A stretch of 35,969 bases of DNA, taken from positions 1 to 35,969 of the forward strand of contig CAZJKT010000012.1 of assembly GCA_964547015.1 (NCBI GenBank), given 5' to 3'. The notes below the pieces were generated by a model, which was not told the origin of the DNA, did no database searches, and saw only the letters and a program-made list of their open reading frames with translations. This DNA is from JAFGCN01 sp964547015 (GTDB lineage Archaea; Aenigmatarchaeota; Aenigmatarchaeia; QMZS01). The translations under genes were made by a program, and so were the position numbers. Shown here in pieces: positions 23,667 through 33,000 of this stretch (the first letter of the stretch is position 1; each line of letters opens with the position of its first letter).

Positions 23667-25030
23667 CTTTTAATCACCAAAATCGCGACACATATAATAG
23701 CTATTACAAAAATCCCAAAAGCAATATAAGCCATTGACCTATCCCTATCTATCTGCTGAATCGCAGAGCTTTTCTTTAGAGGCATGCAGTCAAGGCAGTC
23801 TCCAAGCGCCCTTTCCTCCTCTGTGCATATCCCGTCATCAAAACAGCCCGCAACAGACAAGTCTTGGATTCGCCCATCATCAGACAAAATTGCCACGGGC
23901 TCAAGCAAAGAGTATTTGTAGCTCACACTGTCAAATACTGTGCCGCCTTTTTTGAGTTCCGCCAATATTTCATAATTTTTAAGGTCAAAAGGAGCGCTAA
24001 ACTCAATTTTTTCCTCGCTTGGGTTAACCCCTAAACTAATGCCCTCCTTTGAATATTGTCCCGACGCCCCTTCTGAAAAAACCGAAATCTCAAGCATTGC
24101 CCCTTCCACAGCAGATTTATCCGCAGGCCCGACTAGATTAAAAACAAGCCTTACCCTCTCGCCTTTGGAGTAAAAATCTTTGTCCTTATCTAAACCCAGA
24201 ATTTTGCCCCCTTCTCCACTCAATACCGCCCGGACTTCCTTTCTGCAAAGAAATTCTTTATTTGAATAGATGCTCACAACTACTCTGTATGTGCCCGGGG
24301 CATCCGGATTAAGGTTATGGCTGTAGGTTTTTGACTCTCCGCTCAGCAATACCCCTAAATTATAGTTTGATGTTTGAATAACCTCTTGGGTGTAGGTGGA
24401 TATTACTGCAACCTCGGCTTCCAAAGTTAAAGGCAGGCTTCCCTTATTGGATAGCAGATATTCTATTTCTATAGGGGAGGATAATGGAATAGTCTCTCCA
24501 ACGGTTCCGTGTATTGTCTTTATTATTTTCCTTGATATATTTTCGCTAAGCTGGTAAGTGTAGGGCACCTTGAGATAAACCCCGCTTGGCCCAAAAACAG
24601 CCGCTTTGCTGATTGTAAAAGGAGAGCTTACCGAAATCTCCCTCGAAATTGAGGCTACAGGTATTCCTGAAGCAGAATAAAGGGAATATACCACCATATA
24701 TGTTCCGGGCATAAGCCATAATGGCAATTCTATTGAGTCTGAAACCAATTTTACTTCCCGGGCGGCCAAAGCCACATCTCCAGCTTTTGAAACAACTGTG
24801 GCGCCGTCAGCTTTTCGGATAATATCAAGGCTCAAATACAGACCCTGATGCTGAACCAAATCCTTATTCATTATTGTTGTCTCTGTCAGGACGGAGCTGC
24901 CTGAATCATAATTATTATGGTCTGTGGAAATTCCCGAAAAAAATATCCCTGGCTGATATGCTAAAGATAAAGGCAGAGCCAAAATTACGAGAGCCGCCAA
25001 TATTGCGATATCCTTGAGCCTAAACCCCAT
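23663..25030 (-). CDS. surface protein with Ig-like domains, 455 aa
   Basis: The signal peptide (about residues 6-23; IAILAALVILALPLSLAYQ) leads into long beta-rich sequence with several CARDB/Ig-like strand patterns (EIEYLLSNKGSLPLTLEAEV, then APGTYRVVVSIYSNKE; ERVRLVFNLVG). A DDGICTEEERALGDCLDC segment (about 399-416) resembles Cys/Asp calcium-loop modules. A C-terminal span (AYIAFGIFVIAIICVAILVI) and KR anchor close it: type I membrane protein. It overlaps the 888-aa gene by 4 nt and follows the pilin-like 187-aa gene by 40 nt, so the three form an operon. Confidence 0.83.
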   Translation of the reverse strand: MGFRLKDIAILAALVILALPLSLAYQPGIFFSGISTDHNNYDSGSSVLTETTIMNKDLVQHQGLYLSLDIIRKADGATVVSKAGDVALAAREVKLVSDSIELPLWLMPGTYMVVYSLYSASGIPVASISREISVSSPFTISKAAVFGPSGVYLKVPYTYQLSENISRKIIKTIHGTVGETIPLSSPIEIEYLLSNKGSLPLTLEAEVAVISTYTQEVIQTSNYNLGVLLSGESKTYSHNLNPDAPGTYRVVVSIYSNKEFLCRKEVRAVLSGEGGKILGLDKDKDFYSKGERVRLVFNLVGPADKSAVEGAMLEISVFSEGASGQYSKEGISLGVNPSEEKIEFSAPFDLKNYEILAELKKGGTVFDSVSYKYSLLEPVAILSDDGRIQDLSVAGCFDDGICTEEERALGDCLDCMPLKKSSAIQQIDRDRSMAYIAFGIFVIAIICVAILVIKR

Positions 25031-25070
25031 AATTAAAATTATATGAAATATAAGAGCTAAGAACTAAAAT

Positions 25071-25634
25071 CTAAACACACACCTCAAAAAACTCCCCCCT
25101 AATCCCATCTCCTTCAATATAGGACAATAATCTTTTTTCGCAAAAATTCCCTTGATTCATCAAATCGGGCCTGCCTGCAATAAGCCTGAGATAGATAGGA
25201 GAAGATACTTTTTCCAAAAGGCGGTCAGAATAGGATTCAAGGGGGCAGATATTCCTGTTAATCTTTCCTTTAGAAAAACTTGAGGAATAGATATAAAATT
25301 CTTCATATCCCGAAATATCTGCAACAAATCCTCCGGCATCCTCATCAAAGCAGATTGAGTTTCCTTCCCCATCCAAAATAAGAACCGCACCTAATCCGGA
25401 AATGTTTATATACTCTGAATTTGAATACCCCTCCACTGCAATTATCCTTTTCTCAAAATCAACCTTTTCAATGCTTAGAAGGGCATTTTCAATAGTTAAG
25501 GCGTTTGCCTGAATATTTTGTGAATCAATTGCCCTTCCCTGCTCTGAGTGGATGTATATAAAAGCTGAAGTGAGGGCAAAAAGGAAAAGCGCGACACCTA
25601 CCGCAAAATCAACATTTATATTGCCTCGCCCCAT
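25071..25634 (-). CDS. pilin-like exported protein, 187 aa
   Basis: The start is set at 25634 because MGRGNINVDFAVGVALFLFA is a clear class III (prepilin-type) signal: RG before the cleavage site, Asp at mature +5 in place of the usual Glu, then a hydrophobic helix. An upstream in-frame start would run 54 codons through the divergent gene's 5' region. The globular part (about residues 35-187) has four Cys and a GLGAVLILDGEGN segment. First gene of the operon with the 455- and 888-aa surface proteins. It would form a membrane-anchored helix that could assemble into a filament or pseudopilus. Confidence 0.75.
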   Translation of the reverse strand: MGRGNINVDFAVGVALFLFALTSAFIYIHSEQGRAIDSQNIQANALTIENALLSIEKVDFEKRIIAVEGYSNSEYINISGLGAVLILDGEGNSICFDEDAGGFVADISGYEEFYIYSSSFSKGKINRNICPLESYSDRLLEKVSSPIYLRLIAGRPDLMNQGNFCEKRLLSYIEGDGIRGEFFEVCV

Positions 25635-25659
25635 ATCTTTTATATATTTCTTTGTAATT

Positions 25660-26073
25660 ATGGGAGTCTTAAAGTCACGATTTACCGAAATATCCGCAAA
25701 TGCCGGAAAGCCTGCAAAAGGGGAAATACAGGTGTCAACTTCGCTTCCTGCAATACTGAATATATATCCCGCCCCCTTGGGCAGCGCAAAGGACAAAAAA
25801 GATATACTGATAATGGAGTTTGATTACGAAGTTTCATACAAGCCTATTGACGGAAAAATATCGCTCAAGGGAGAACTCATGTATTTGGATGAAAATACGA
25901 AAAAAATCCTTGACAAATGGAAAAAGGACAAGCAGGTTGAAAGTTCGGTTTCAGTACCGATACTAAATTATCTTCTTCGCGTCTGCGCTGTGGAGAGCGT
26001 AAAAATCTCAGACAGCCTTCAAATGCCAGTCCCCATCCAGCTTCCTGAAATAAGGCCTAAAGAGAGCAAGTAA
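25660..26073 (+). CDS. conserved hypothetical protein, possibly SecB-like fold, 137 aa
   Basis: A soluble protein starting MGVLKSRFTEISANAGKPAK at 25660; the frame stays open upstream but that part overlaps the divergent pilin-like gene. The pattern of beta strands (ILIMEFDYEVSYKPIDGKIS, then LKGELMYLD), a WKKDKQ turn, a helix with a lone Cys (LLRVCAVES) and a Pro-rich close (MPVPIQLPEI) recalls SecB-like or DUF proteins of archaea; this is from general resemblance. It lies between the two exported-protein operons and could be an export chaperone, but that is inference. Confidence 0.72.
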   Translation: MGVLKSRFTEISANAGKPAKGEIQVSTSLPAILNIYPAPLGSAKDKKDILIMEFDYEVSYKPIDGKISLKGELMYLDENTKKILDKWKKDKQVESSVSVPILNYLLRVCAVESVKISDSLQMPVPIQLPEIRPKESK

Positions 26074-26197
26074 AAGAAAACGAGCCGGCAGGCCTATATT
26101 TAGGGTTTTCAAAAAAAGTTCCCTCTGCAAATAGCTATTTTGGATTAATATGGTGGGCAAAATCCCTCTTTGCCTAAGTTTTCCAACCTATATCTAA

Positions 26198-28570
26198 TTA
26201 TCTTAATTCAACTTCCGAGCCTGCTATAATATATCTCAAGCCCTTGCCTTGAGGATGGCCCACACCTAAAGAGCTTTCGGCGGCATAATTTGCGACAATT
26301 CCCGCAAAAGGCGCATTATTATACGGCCTATTGTTGCGGCAGACCTGCTGTGTCAGGCTAAACACATAATCATCGGGAGATACTATTCTGTCTTCCCCGC
26401 CGGCGCCTCCAAAAAACTGATTAGGGATAAGCTCTGCAACATTGGCTGAATCCAGATTTGCCCAGAATTTCATCTTATCGCAGTAAGGCGGGGGAGTGGA
26501 GCAGACAATTGCATCAATCTCTTCCCCATCCTCTTTTTTATATTTTGAGGCCTGAATGTTTGGGCAGCAGATTCCACCCATACTTATATTCCACAAAATC
26601 GACAGCTCAGAATTTCCCGGCTCAGAGCAGTCAATCACATATTCGCGGCCGGAATTCAAAGGCTCAAGATTTCCGCCGCGACCTACTTTCCAGACCTCCA
26701 CATCAATTACAGGCAGGCACTCTTCAATATAGTATTCAAATTGGCCGGAACCTGAATCCGAAGACCAATCAGCATTAACCACACTCTGGCAGGCAAAAAG
26801 CGCATCATCAAGCGTGGGCGGGCCTTCCAGATAAGAAGGTGAGCATAATCCCCAATGGACCCCCGCCTCATCATAGTCGCACCCAGAAGCGCATACACCG
26901 TCTTTTGGGTGCTCATCCAAGTTTGGATTTCTCCCAATCCCGCTTATGCAGGTTTCGCCTGAATGGCACTGAGCTGAGGACCTGCAATCAGATATGCCGG
27001 GCCATCCGGCGCATGCCGAAGAGGACGCATAATAGTCCGCATAAGAAAGCTGGGAAAATCCTCCCGAAGAGCTTTCAAGAACTGAAGACTCAACTGCAAT
27101 ATACTGAACATCTATTGCATCCTGAGGCAATTTTTCAAACAAAAGGATTTGAGAGCGGGCAAATCCGCATATAGCTGAGTCATAGATAAGGTTCTTAATG
27201 GAACAATCTGAGTCAAATTTCCTTACCTCATCGCTATTGCAGTAGCCGATTTCATCTGAAAGCTCTCCGCAAAAGCACGCGCATTTTTCTAAAAATTCCC
27301 CCCTCCAGTATCCGGGAGCCTCACTACGGCACTTCCTTTCGCAGAAATCTTTTGCGTTTGTTTCCCCCCACGAGCTTCTGGCGTTTTCAACCTTTAAAAA
27401 GTACTGGTAGTTTGACATATCTTCCCTTGGAAGCCACACTCTCAGTGAAGCTTGTTTTGGAATGCACAGCTTCTCCTCAAGGCGGCTTTCCTCAACTATA
27501 GCCTGAGGTATCCTTGTCTCAATTGGGCAGTCCATACCGCCAAAAGAAAAGAGCCTGTTTGCGCGAGTTACCCTAAGAATTGTTTTAGCACTTTCTGTTC
27601 CCTGATTCTTAGTCTCCCACCCCCAGTCAAATCCGCATTTATATTCTATTCTGTTTTGGGAGTACCACTCTTTTGCAGAAGATAGGGGAGACCAGCCAAA
27701 AATATTCTCCATCAGCCCTGAAATTGCCCCCGAAGGGCCTGATATAATATTAAGGAGGCTAAACTTGCTCAAATAGCCTTCAGTAAAGCTCTGCTCTGTC
27801 TTATACGCGCCCTCATTTACAATGCAGCCCTGGGGATATGGGCCTAAGGGATAAGCCGCCCTGTCCTGTCCCAATACACCCACCCGATAAATCCCGTCCC
27901 TGAGCTTTGTTGCGATGTTTGAAGTAAGGCCTGCCCTGATACTTGCAACCGAAAAATCTGAAATGTCGTCAGGGTTGGCAAGGAATGCGGAAATCTCGCA
28001 ATCCGCATAAATTTCGTTGTATGAAGCATATTTCTCTCTAATCAGCCCCGCTTCCGGAGCTTCCTCAAGCGCCTCGGATATTGCGGAAGGGCTGCTTAAT
28101 CCCTGAAAAGGGTTTCCTGAAGGATAGGTAATTCCCGGCCTTGCGCACGACTTAAAAACAGACTCGCTTTCGGGTGGGACAAAAAGAAAATAAGGCCCCT
28201 GCCCTTCAGCATTGATTTCAATAAAATAGTCTGAGTCGGGCATAAAAAACCCCTGATAAAGCTCCTCAAAAATCATGTCCGCATCCTTTATTTTGTCGCC
28301 GCCCATTCCCGAGCCTGCGCCCCAGGAATCAATCCTGCTTTTGTCAAATAGAAACGGATGGATTGTCAGGCTGTTGCTAAGACCTAAAAGCGCTGTCATT
28401 GCGCAAGCCGACCGTGTTTCAACAGGCTCTTTTGGCGCAGTCTCAAAGCCCATAAAAAGGGTCACAATCATCATAATGCCTATCGCAAGAATCGCCACTA
28501 TCATCACCTGAGTAAGGGTATTACTAAACATGGACATTATTCCCTTAAGCCTATGTATTGTCTTTTTCAT
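26198..28570 (-). CDS. very large Cys-rich pilin-like surface protein, 790 aa
   Basis: The N-terminus is KG-type class III-like: RLKGIMSMFSNTLTQ, then a hydrophobic run VMIVAILAIGIMMIVTLFMG (about residues 22-41). The remainder is extracytoplasmic with many Cys, including dense clusters at about residues 405-435 (CERKCRSE, CACFCGEL), 528-575 (SSAQCHSGETC, GVCASGCDYD) and 670-700 (ISMGGICCPN, PPPYCDK). No catalytic motif is seen. Its ATGA overlap with the 195-aa gene (28567-28570) makes it the last gene of a four-gene operon. Disulfide-rich architecture suggests a stable external structure. No family recognised. Confidence 0.85.
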   Translation of the reverse strand: MKKTIHRLKGIMSMFSNTLTQVMIVAILAIGIMMIVTLFMGFETAPKEPVETRSACAMTALLGLSNSLTIHPFLFDKSRIDSWGAGSGMGGDKIKDADMIFEELYQGFFMPDSDYFIEINAEGQGPYFLFVPPESESVFKSCARPGITYPSGNPFQGLSSPSAISEALEEAPEAGLIREKYASYNEIYADCEISAFLANPDDISDFSVASIRAGLTSNIATKLRDGIYRVGVLGQDRAAYPLGPYPQGCIVNEGAYKTEQSFTEGYLSKFSLLNIISGPSGAISGLMENIFGWSPLSSAKEWYSQNRIEYKCGFDWGWETKNQGTESAKTILRVTRANRLFSFGGMDCPIETRIPQAIVEESRLEEKLCIPKQASLRVWLPREDMSNYQYFLKVENARSSWGETNAKDFCERKCRSEAPGYWRGEFLEKCACFCGELSDEIGYCNSDEVRKFDSDCSIKNLIYDSAICGFARSQILLFEKLPQDAIDVQYIAVESSVLESSSGGFSQLSYADYYASSSACAGWPGISDCRSSAQCHSGETCISGIGRNPNLDEHPKDGVCASGCDYDEAGVHWGLCSPSYLEGPPTLDDALFACQSVVNADWSSDSGSGQFEYYIEECLPVIDVEVWKVGRGGNLEPLNSGREYVIDCSEPGNSELSILWNISMGGICCPNIQASKYKKEDGEEIDAIVCSTPPPYCDKMKFWANLDSANVAELIPNQFFGGAGGEDRIVSPDDYVFSLTQQVCRNNRPYNNAPFAGIVANYAAESSLGVGHPQGKGLRYIIAGSEVELR

Positions 28571-29154
28571 GGCGGCGCCCTCAAACCCTCTACAATTATC
28601 GCGCTTTTTGTCCCGCTGCTTGCGCCCGTAACGCTTTCAAAAGAGGTCTTTATAAAGCAGATAAAAAAAGGCTTTCCGGAGCCGCAAGGCGCAGAATAAG
28701 ATTCATCTCCGCCAAGCTCGCAATAAACCTGCATTTTTCCGTCTTTTTCATACTCAAAGCACTCATAAGGAAGAGATTTGCAGCCAACTGCGGCCTCGCA
28801 CTCCTCAGCCGGACTGTAAAACTTGCTTCTTGTCGAAAGCCCTGAAGAGATATATACCGGCTCGCGGAACAGTTCATTTTTGGGGCCTATAAGTTCCACT
28901 GAGTTTTGCTTCAAAATAACCTGCCTGCATCCGCTTATCGGGACGCAAGTCCTTGTGTCTGAGGGGGCGGCTTCAAGCCATAAAACCGTGCCCTTAATAG
29001 AGCTCATTGTGTGGACCTTAAGTCCGGCCCATTGTTTCTCTGCCAAATATGCCCCGATTCCGGCAGGTACAGTCAGAAGCAGAAGAATAGTAACCAAAAT
29101 CACAAGAAAATACATAACCTCATGCTCAAGCCCCTTAAGCGCCCTACCGCCCAT
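28567..29154 (-). CDS. pilin-like exported protein, 195 aa
   Basis: The start MGGRALKGLEHEVMYFLVIL has a class III-like signal: KG, then LEHE with an acidic residue, then a long hydrophobic helix (about 14-35). The extracytoplasmic part (about 40-195) has about eight Cys. It overlaps the upstream 171-aa gene by 11 nt and the downstream 790-aa gene by 4 nt. No enzyme motif. Together with its neighbours it would be a minor pilin-like component. Confidence 0.75.
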   Translation of the reverse strand: MGGRALKGLEHEVMYFLVILVTILLLLTVPAGIGAYLAEKQWAGLKVHTMSSIKGTVLWLEAAPSDTRTCVPISGCRQVILKQNSVELIGPKNELFREPVYISSGLSTRSKFYSPAEECEAAVGCKSLPYECFEYEKDGKMQVYCELGGDESYSAPCGSGKPFFICFIKTSFESVTGASSGTKSAIIVEGLRAPP

Positions 29155-29659
29155 AATTATAGTCCGCTACAATATTTCCCATAAGCTCAGCCCTGCAGGC
29201 ATTCACCAAAAGATAATATTGCCCCTCTTTTCCCTGTTTAGTGAAATTGGGGTTATTTTTTGCCCACTCTTCAGCCATCGGCCTCCATGCAGACTCCCCG
29301 CAACCGGATCCCAAAACATCAACTGCCGCAAGGTCGGCGACAGACGCAGGGGACTTAGACCATGGGCTACCCTGACCTCCGCATGCCAGGTACCATTCAT
29401 TGCAGTTATTCTTCAGATAGCTTGCGCCCGGAAGGGAAGCTTTTGCCTCATCCGCAAAATTTTTGAGGCCCCCCTCATAAATCTTCTTTACAGCCGCTTC
29501 AGAGACAACATCAGTGAAGGGTATATTTTTTGAATATTCATCATAAAGGCCGCCTTTATCAAAACTCTTTGCAATTCCGGAAAATGAGGCGACAGCAAGA
29601 ATAGCAAAAATTACAGACACCATTACCAGCTGGTTATGGCTTTGCCCTTTTTCATTCAT
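29144..29659 (-). CDS. pilin-like exported protein, 171 aa
   Basis: MNEKGQSHNQLVMVSVIFAI is the clearest class III signal of the set: KGQS, the classic archaeal prepilin-peptidase (EppA/FlaK) pattern with cleavage after Gly, then a hydrophobic helix to about residue 26. The mature domain contains NNCNEWYLACGG and a later GSGCGESAW, with four Cys overall. Overlaps the 99-aa gene by 8 nt and the 195-aa gene by 11 nt, so coordinated translation is expected. Confidence 0.8.
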   Translation of the reverse strand: MNEKGQSHNQLVMVSVIFAILAVASFSGIAKSFDKGGLYDEYSKNIPFTDVVSEAAVKKIYEGGLKNFADEAKASLPGASYLKNNCNEWYLACGGQGSPWSKSPASVADLAAVDVLGSGCGESAWRPMAEEWAKNNPNFTKQGKEGQYYLLVNACRAELMGNIVADYNYGR

Positions 29660-29951
29660 AATAATTGCAATTATTCTTCAGATATTCCCTTATTCCCCCA
29701 TAGCCTTCAACTCCGCCAACTCTCCAGCACTCCGCCAATACAGAATCCCTATTAATCCCGTAGGCTTCTGACAAGTCTTTAGGTATACTTCTGTCACAGC
29801 CGCCCTGCGCCCATTTTAAGCAGGCAGAGGCAGATTCCAATCCCCCCTGAAAATCCTCCCCAATTTTCCAAATCTTGCCCGTGCTGACTATAGCTACGGC
29901 AATCAGGGCTAAAAGGATAATCATGGCAAGCAAAAGAGATTTATGTTCCAT
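29652..29951 (-). CDS. small exported protein, 99 aa (first gene of operon)
   Basis: An N-terminal hydrophobic segment (MEHKSLLLAMIILLALIAVA, about residues 5-23) is followed by a short extracytoplasmic domain with four Cys (LKWAQGGCD, AECWRVGG, NNCNYYE). The signal is less clearly class III (HKS rather than KG), so it may be a signal anchor. It is the first gene of the four-gene operon, with a promoter candidate at about 29974-29982 (AATAATAAG on the minus strand) and the phased repeat array just upstream of that. Confidence 0.72.
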   Translation of the reverse strand: MEHKSLLLAMIILLALIAVAIVSTGKIWKIGEDFQGGLESASACLKWAQGGCDRSIPKDLSEAYGINRDSVLAECWRVGGVEGYGGIREYLKNNCNYYE

Positions 29952-29980
29952 AACTTAATTTCCTTATTTATTGCTTATTA

Positions 29981-30030
29981 TTATTGCCTATATTTACCTA
30001 CATTTGCCTACCGTTGCCTACAGTTGCCTA
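29981..30030. repeat. 10-bp-phased array of five TTGCCTA-type elements
   Basis: TTGCCTA occurs at 29984-29990, 30004-30010, 30014-30020 and 30024-30030, with TTACCTA at 29994-30000. The period is exactly 10 bp, about one helical turn, so all copies face the same side of DNA. It sits between the divergent exported-protein operon (start 29951) and the PolD gene (start 30099), directly upstream of the operon's TATA region. It looks like a cooperative regulator-binding array. Confidence 0.6.
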
Positions 30031-30098
30031 TATTGGCGCATTTTCCCTAACCTCAAGGCCCAAAGAGCCTTTAGCAATTAAATTCCCTAAGCCTTATT

Positions 30099-33000
30099 AT
30101 GGATGCTAAAGAGTACTTCTCCAAACTGGGCGAGCAGATTGACAGAGCCTACGGAATTGCAAATGAAGCCCGAAAAAAAGGCAAAGATGTCGAAACAAAG
30201 GTCGAGTGCATGCCTTCAGCCGACAAAAACAACCGCTGTATAGACATTCTCTCAACCCTATACCCGGAATTCTCCGAGAGCCGCGAGCCTATTCTAAAAA
30301 GGATTTCCGAGCTTGAGGAAAAATACGGAATAGGCGCGGATGAAGTTGCCCTTGAAATATCAAAAGAAATATCCCTTGGCAAATTCTTTAAGCTAAAGAG
30401 CCTTGAGGAAATGATTGCCGCAGGATTGAGGTTTGGGTGCGCTTTTAACACTAAGGGGGTTGTCGGGGCCCCGCTTGAAGGCATAACCAATGTAAAAATA
30501 GACCCGAGCGCAAAATTCCTCTATGTTTATTATGCGGGGCCCATAAGGACCGCCGGGGGAACCGCCCAGGTATTCACCCTTTTTATAGCAGACCACATCA
30601 GGCGGGCCCTCGGTCTGAATAAATACCACGCGACAAAGGAAGAAATGGAAAGGTATTATACAGAACTTACGGATTATCTGACCTATGTCACAAGAAAGCA
30701 ATATAAGCCTTCAGAAGAGGAAGTAAATTTCCTTGTAAGCCATGTCCCGATTTGCCTGAGCGGAGAGCCTACCGAGCAGAGGGAAGTCTCCCGCCACAAA
30801 GACTGCGAAAGGGCGGAAACCACAAAAATAAGGGGTGGAATGTGCCTTGTTTACCTTGACGGCCTTCCACTAAAAGCAGAAAAGCTCCTAAAAAAGCTAA
30901 AAAAATACGGTGAGGAAATGGGGCTTACCGAGTCCTGGATGTGGCTTGAGGACTTTATAAAAATAAAAAAAGGCAAGAAAGGCAAAGCCGCAGAACAAAC
31001 TTCAAAAGTCCACAAATTCCTTCAGGAAGTTCCTGCCGGAAGGCCGGTTTACGCAATGCCCGACATCAAGGGCGGATTTAGGCTGAGGTATGGCCGCTCC
31101 AGAAATATGGGCTCAGGGTGCTTTGGCTTTCACCCGGCAACCCAAGGAGTTCTTGACTCTTTCCCTGCCGTGGCAAGCCAGATGAAAATAGAGGTTCCGG
31201 GAAAGGGATGCACTGTGGGGGTATGCGACAAAATAGAGCCGCCGATAGTCAGGCTAAAAAACGGAGATGTTGTTCGACTCCTGACCCTTGAGGAAGCAAA
31301 AGAAGCCTATCAAAATATTGACAAGATACTGTTTGTAGGGGACATGCTTGTAACTTACGGCGACTTCTTTGAAAACGGGGAAAAGCTCATCCCAACCCCT
31401 TATGTTGAGGAGGTCTGGCTCTATGACCTTGAAGAAAATATTGAGGCGGCAAAAAAAGCGGTGGGTGTAGAATCTGTTGAAGCTCTGCTAAAAAACCCGG
31501 ATGAGATTGATGCGCAAACTGCAATTAAGCTTGCAGAGGCAGGCATTCCGCTCCACCCAAAATATCTCCATTTTTATGACGGGATGGGCCCAACTGAAAT
31601 TGCGGGCCTTATAAGATACCTCAGCTCAGGGGAGAGGCGGGACGGGCACTTTGTCCTAAAAAATGACGGGAATAAAGCCCTGCTTGAGGCGGCATTCATA
31701 CCCCACAGGCTTTCTGTTGACAAAATGCTTATTACTCTGGAGGATTTTGAGCCTCTGATAAAAACTTTTGAGGGTATGGGCCCGGAGGATGTTGAAAAAG
31801 ATGAAGACTCAGGATATGCTCTTGTAAACAAGCATTCAAAATTTGAAATAAAGGAGAAGGCCACCAAATATATCGGGGCGAGAATGGGGCGGCCGGAAAA
31901 GTCAATGCTAAGGAAGATGAAAGGATCTCCCCAGGTCCTTTTCCCTGTCGGAGATGCCGGGGGCAGAATGAGAAACCTTGCCGAAGTCGAAAACCTTATC
32001 TCTGAAATAAGCCACTTCGCCTGCCCGGAGCACGGAGCGTCAGTTTTTCCATATTGCATCAGGTGCGGACGCCATCTGCAAAATCCAACCCGAACAAAAA
32101 AAAATATATATGTAAGGGGGCTTTTGAACGAAGCCTACCAAAATCTCCAGGAACACCGGCTTGAGATGATTAAAGGAGTTCGGGGGGTTACCTCAAAGAG
32201 AAAAGTCCCCGAGCCGATTGAAAAAGGCATACTTCGGGCAAAGCACGGGCTTTATGTATTTAGGGACGGGACTATAAGGTTTGACATGGTAAACGCTCCC
32301 CTGACTCACTTCAAGCCAAAAGAGGTTGGGACAAATATTGAAAAGTTAAGGGAACTGGGCTATACTAAGGATATTAAGGGGGCTGAGCTTACTGACAGCG
32401 AGCAGGTCCTTGAGCTTTTCCCCCAAGATTTTCTTCTCTCAACCTATGGTGAAGAAAGCGCGGCAGAATATTTCCTTTCTGTCGCAAAATTCATTGACGA
32501 CCTGCTTACTAAATACTACGGGCTTGAGCCTTTCTACAAAGCGGAGCGGTTTGAAGACCTTGTCGGGCATCTTTTTTTGGATATTGCCCCCCACACAATC
32601 GCCCCCGTAACCTGCCGCCTTATAGGATTTACCTCAAACAGGTGCCACTATGCCCACCCCTACCTTTTTGCGGCGACCCGGAGGGACTGCTTTCTTGCAG
32701 AGGAAAAAATTCCCCTCCTCTCAGGAGACAGAATAAAGCTTGTGGAAATTGGAAAATATTTTGAGGCTATGGCAAAAAAGAACGGTACTCAAAAAGCGGA
32801 CGCCTTTGGAACCCTGATGACCTGGACTGATGACAAGGCGCTGACCCTAAAGGAAGGAATGATTGTACCGGGCAGAATCTCGGCCCTGTCTAAACACAAA
32901 TCTGAAGGGCGATTTCTGAGAATTAAAACAAGGTCAAACCGGGAAATAATCGCGACAGAGACGCACAACTTTTTTGTCTATGATGGCAAAACGGAGGGGA

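Noticed and set aside
25552..25659. N-terminal extension of the 137-aa protein
   Set aside because: It is antisense to the pilin-like signal peptide and has unlike composition.
25660..25796. Long N-terminal extension of the 187-aa pilin-like protein
   Set aside because: It would run antisense through the start of the convincing divergent gene at 25660 and bury the prepilin signal.
21446..28845. Plus-strand open frames opposite the exported-protein genes
   Set aside because: Composition is low-complexity or antisense-like, with no start signals; the minus-strand genes have signal peptides and operon overlaps.
29981..30030. CRISPR array
   Set aside because: Repeats are 7 bp at a 10-bp period with 3-nt spacers; far too short.
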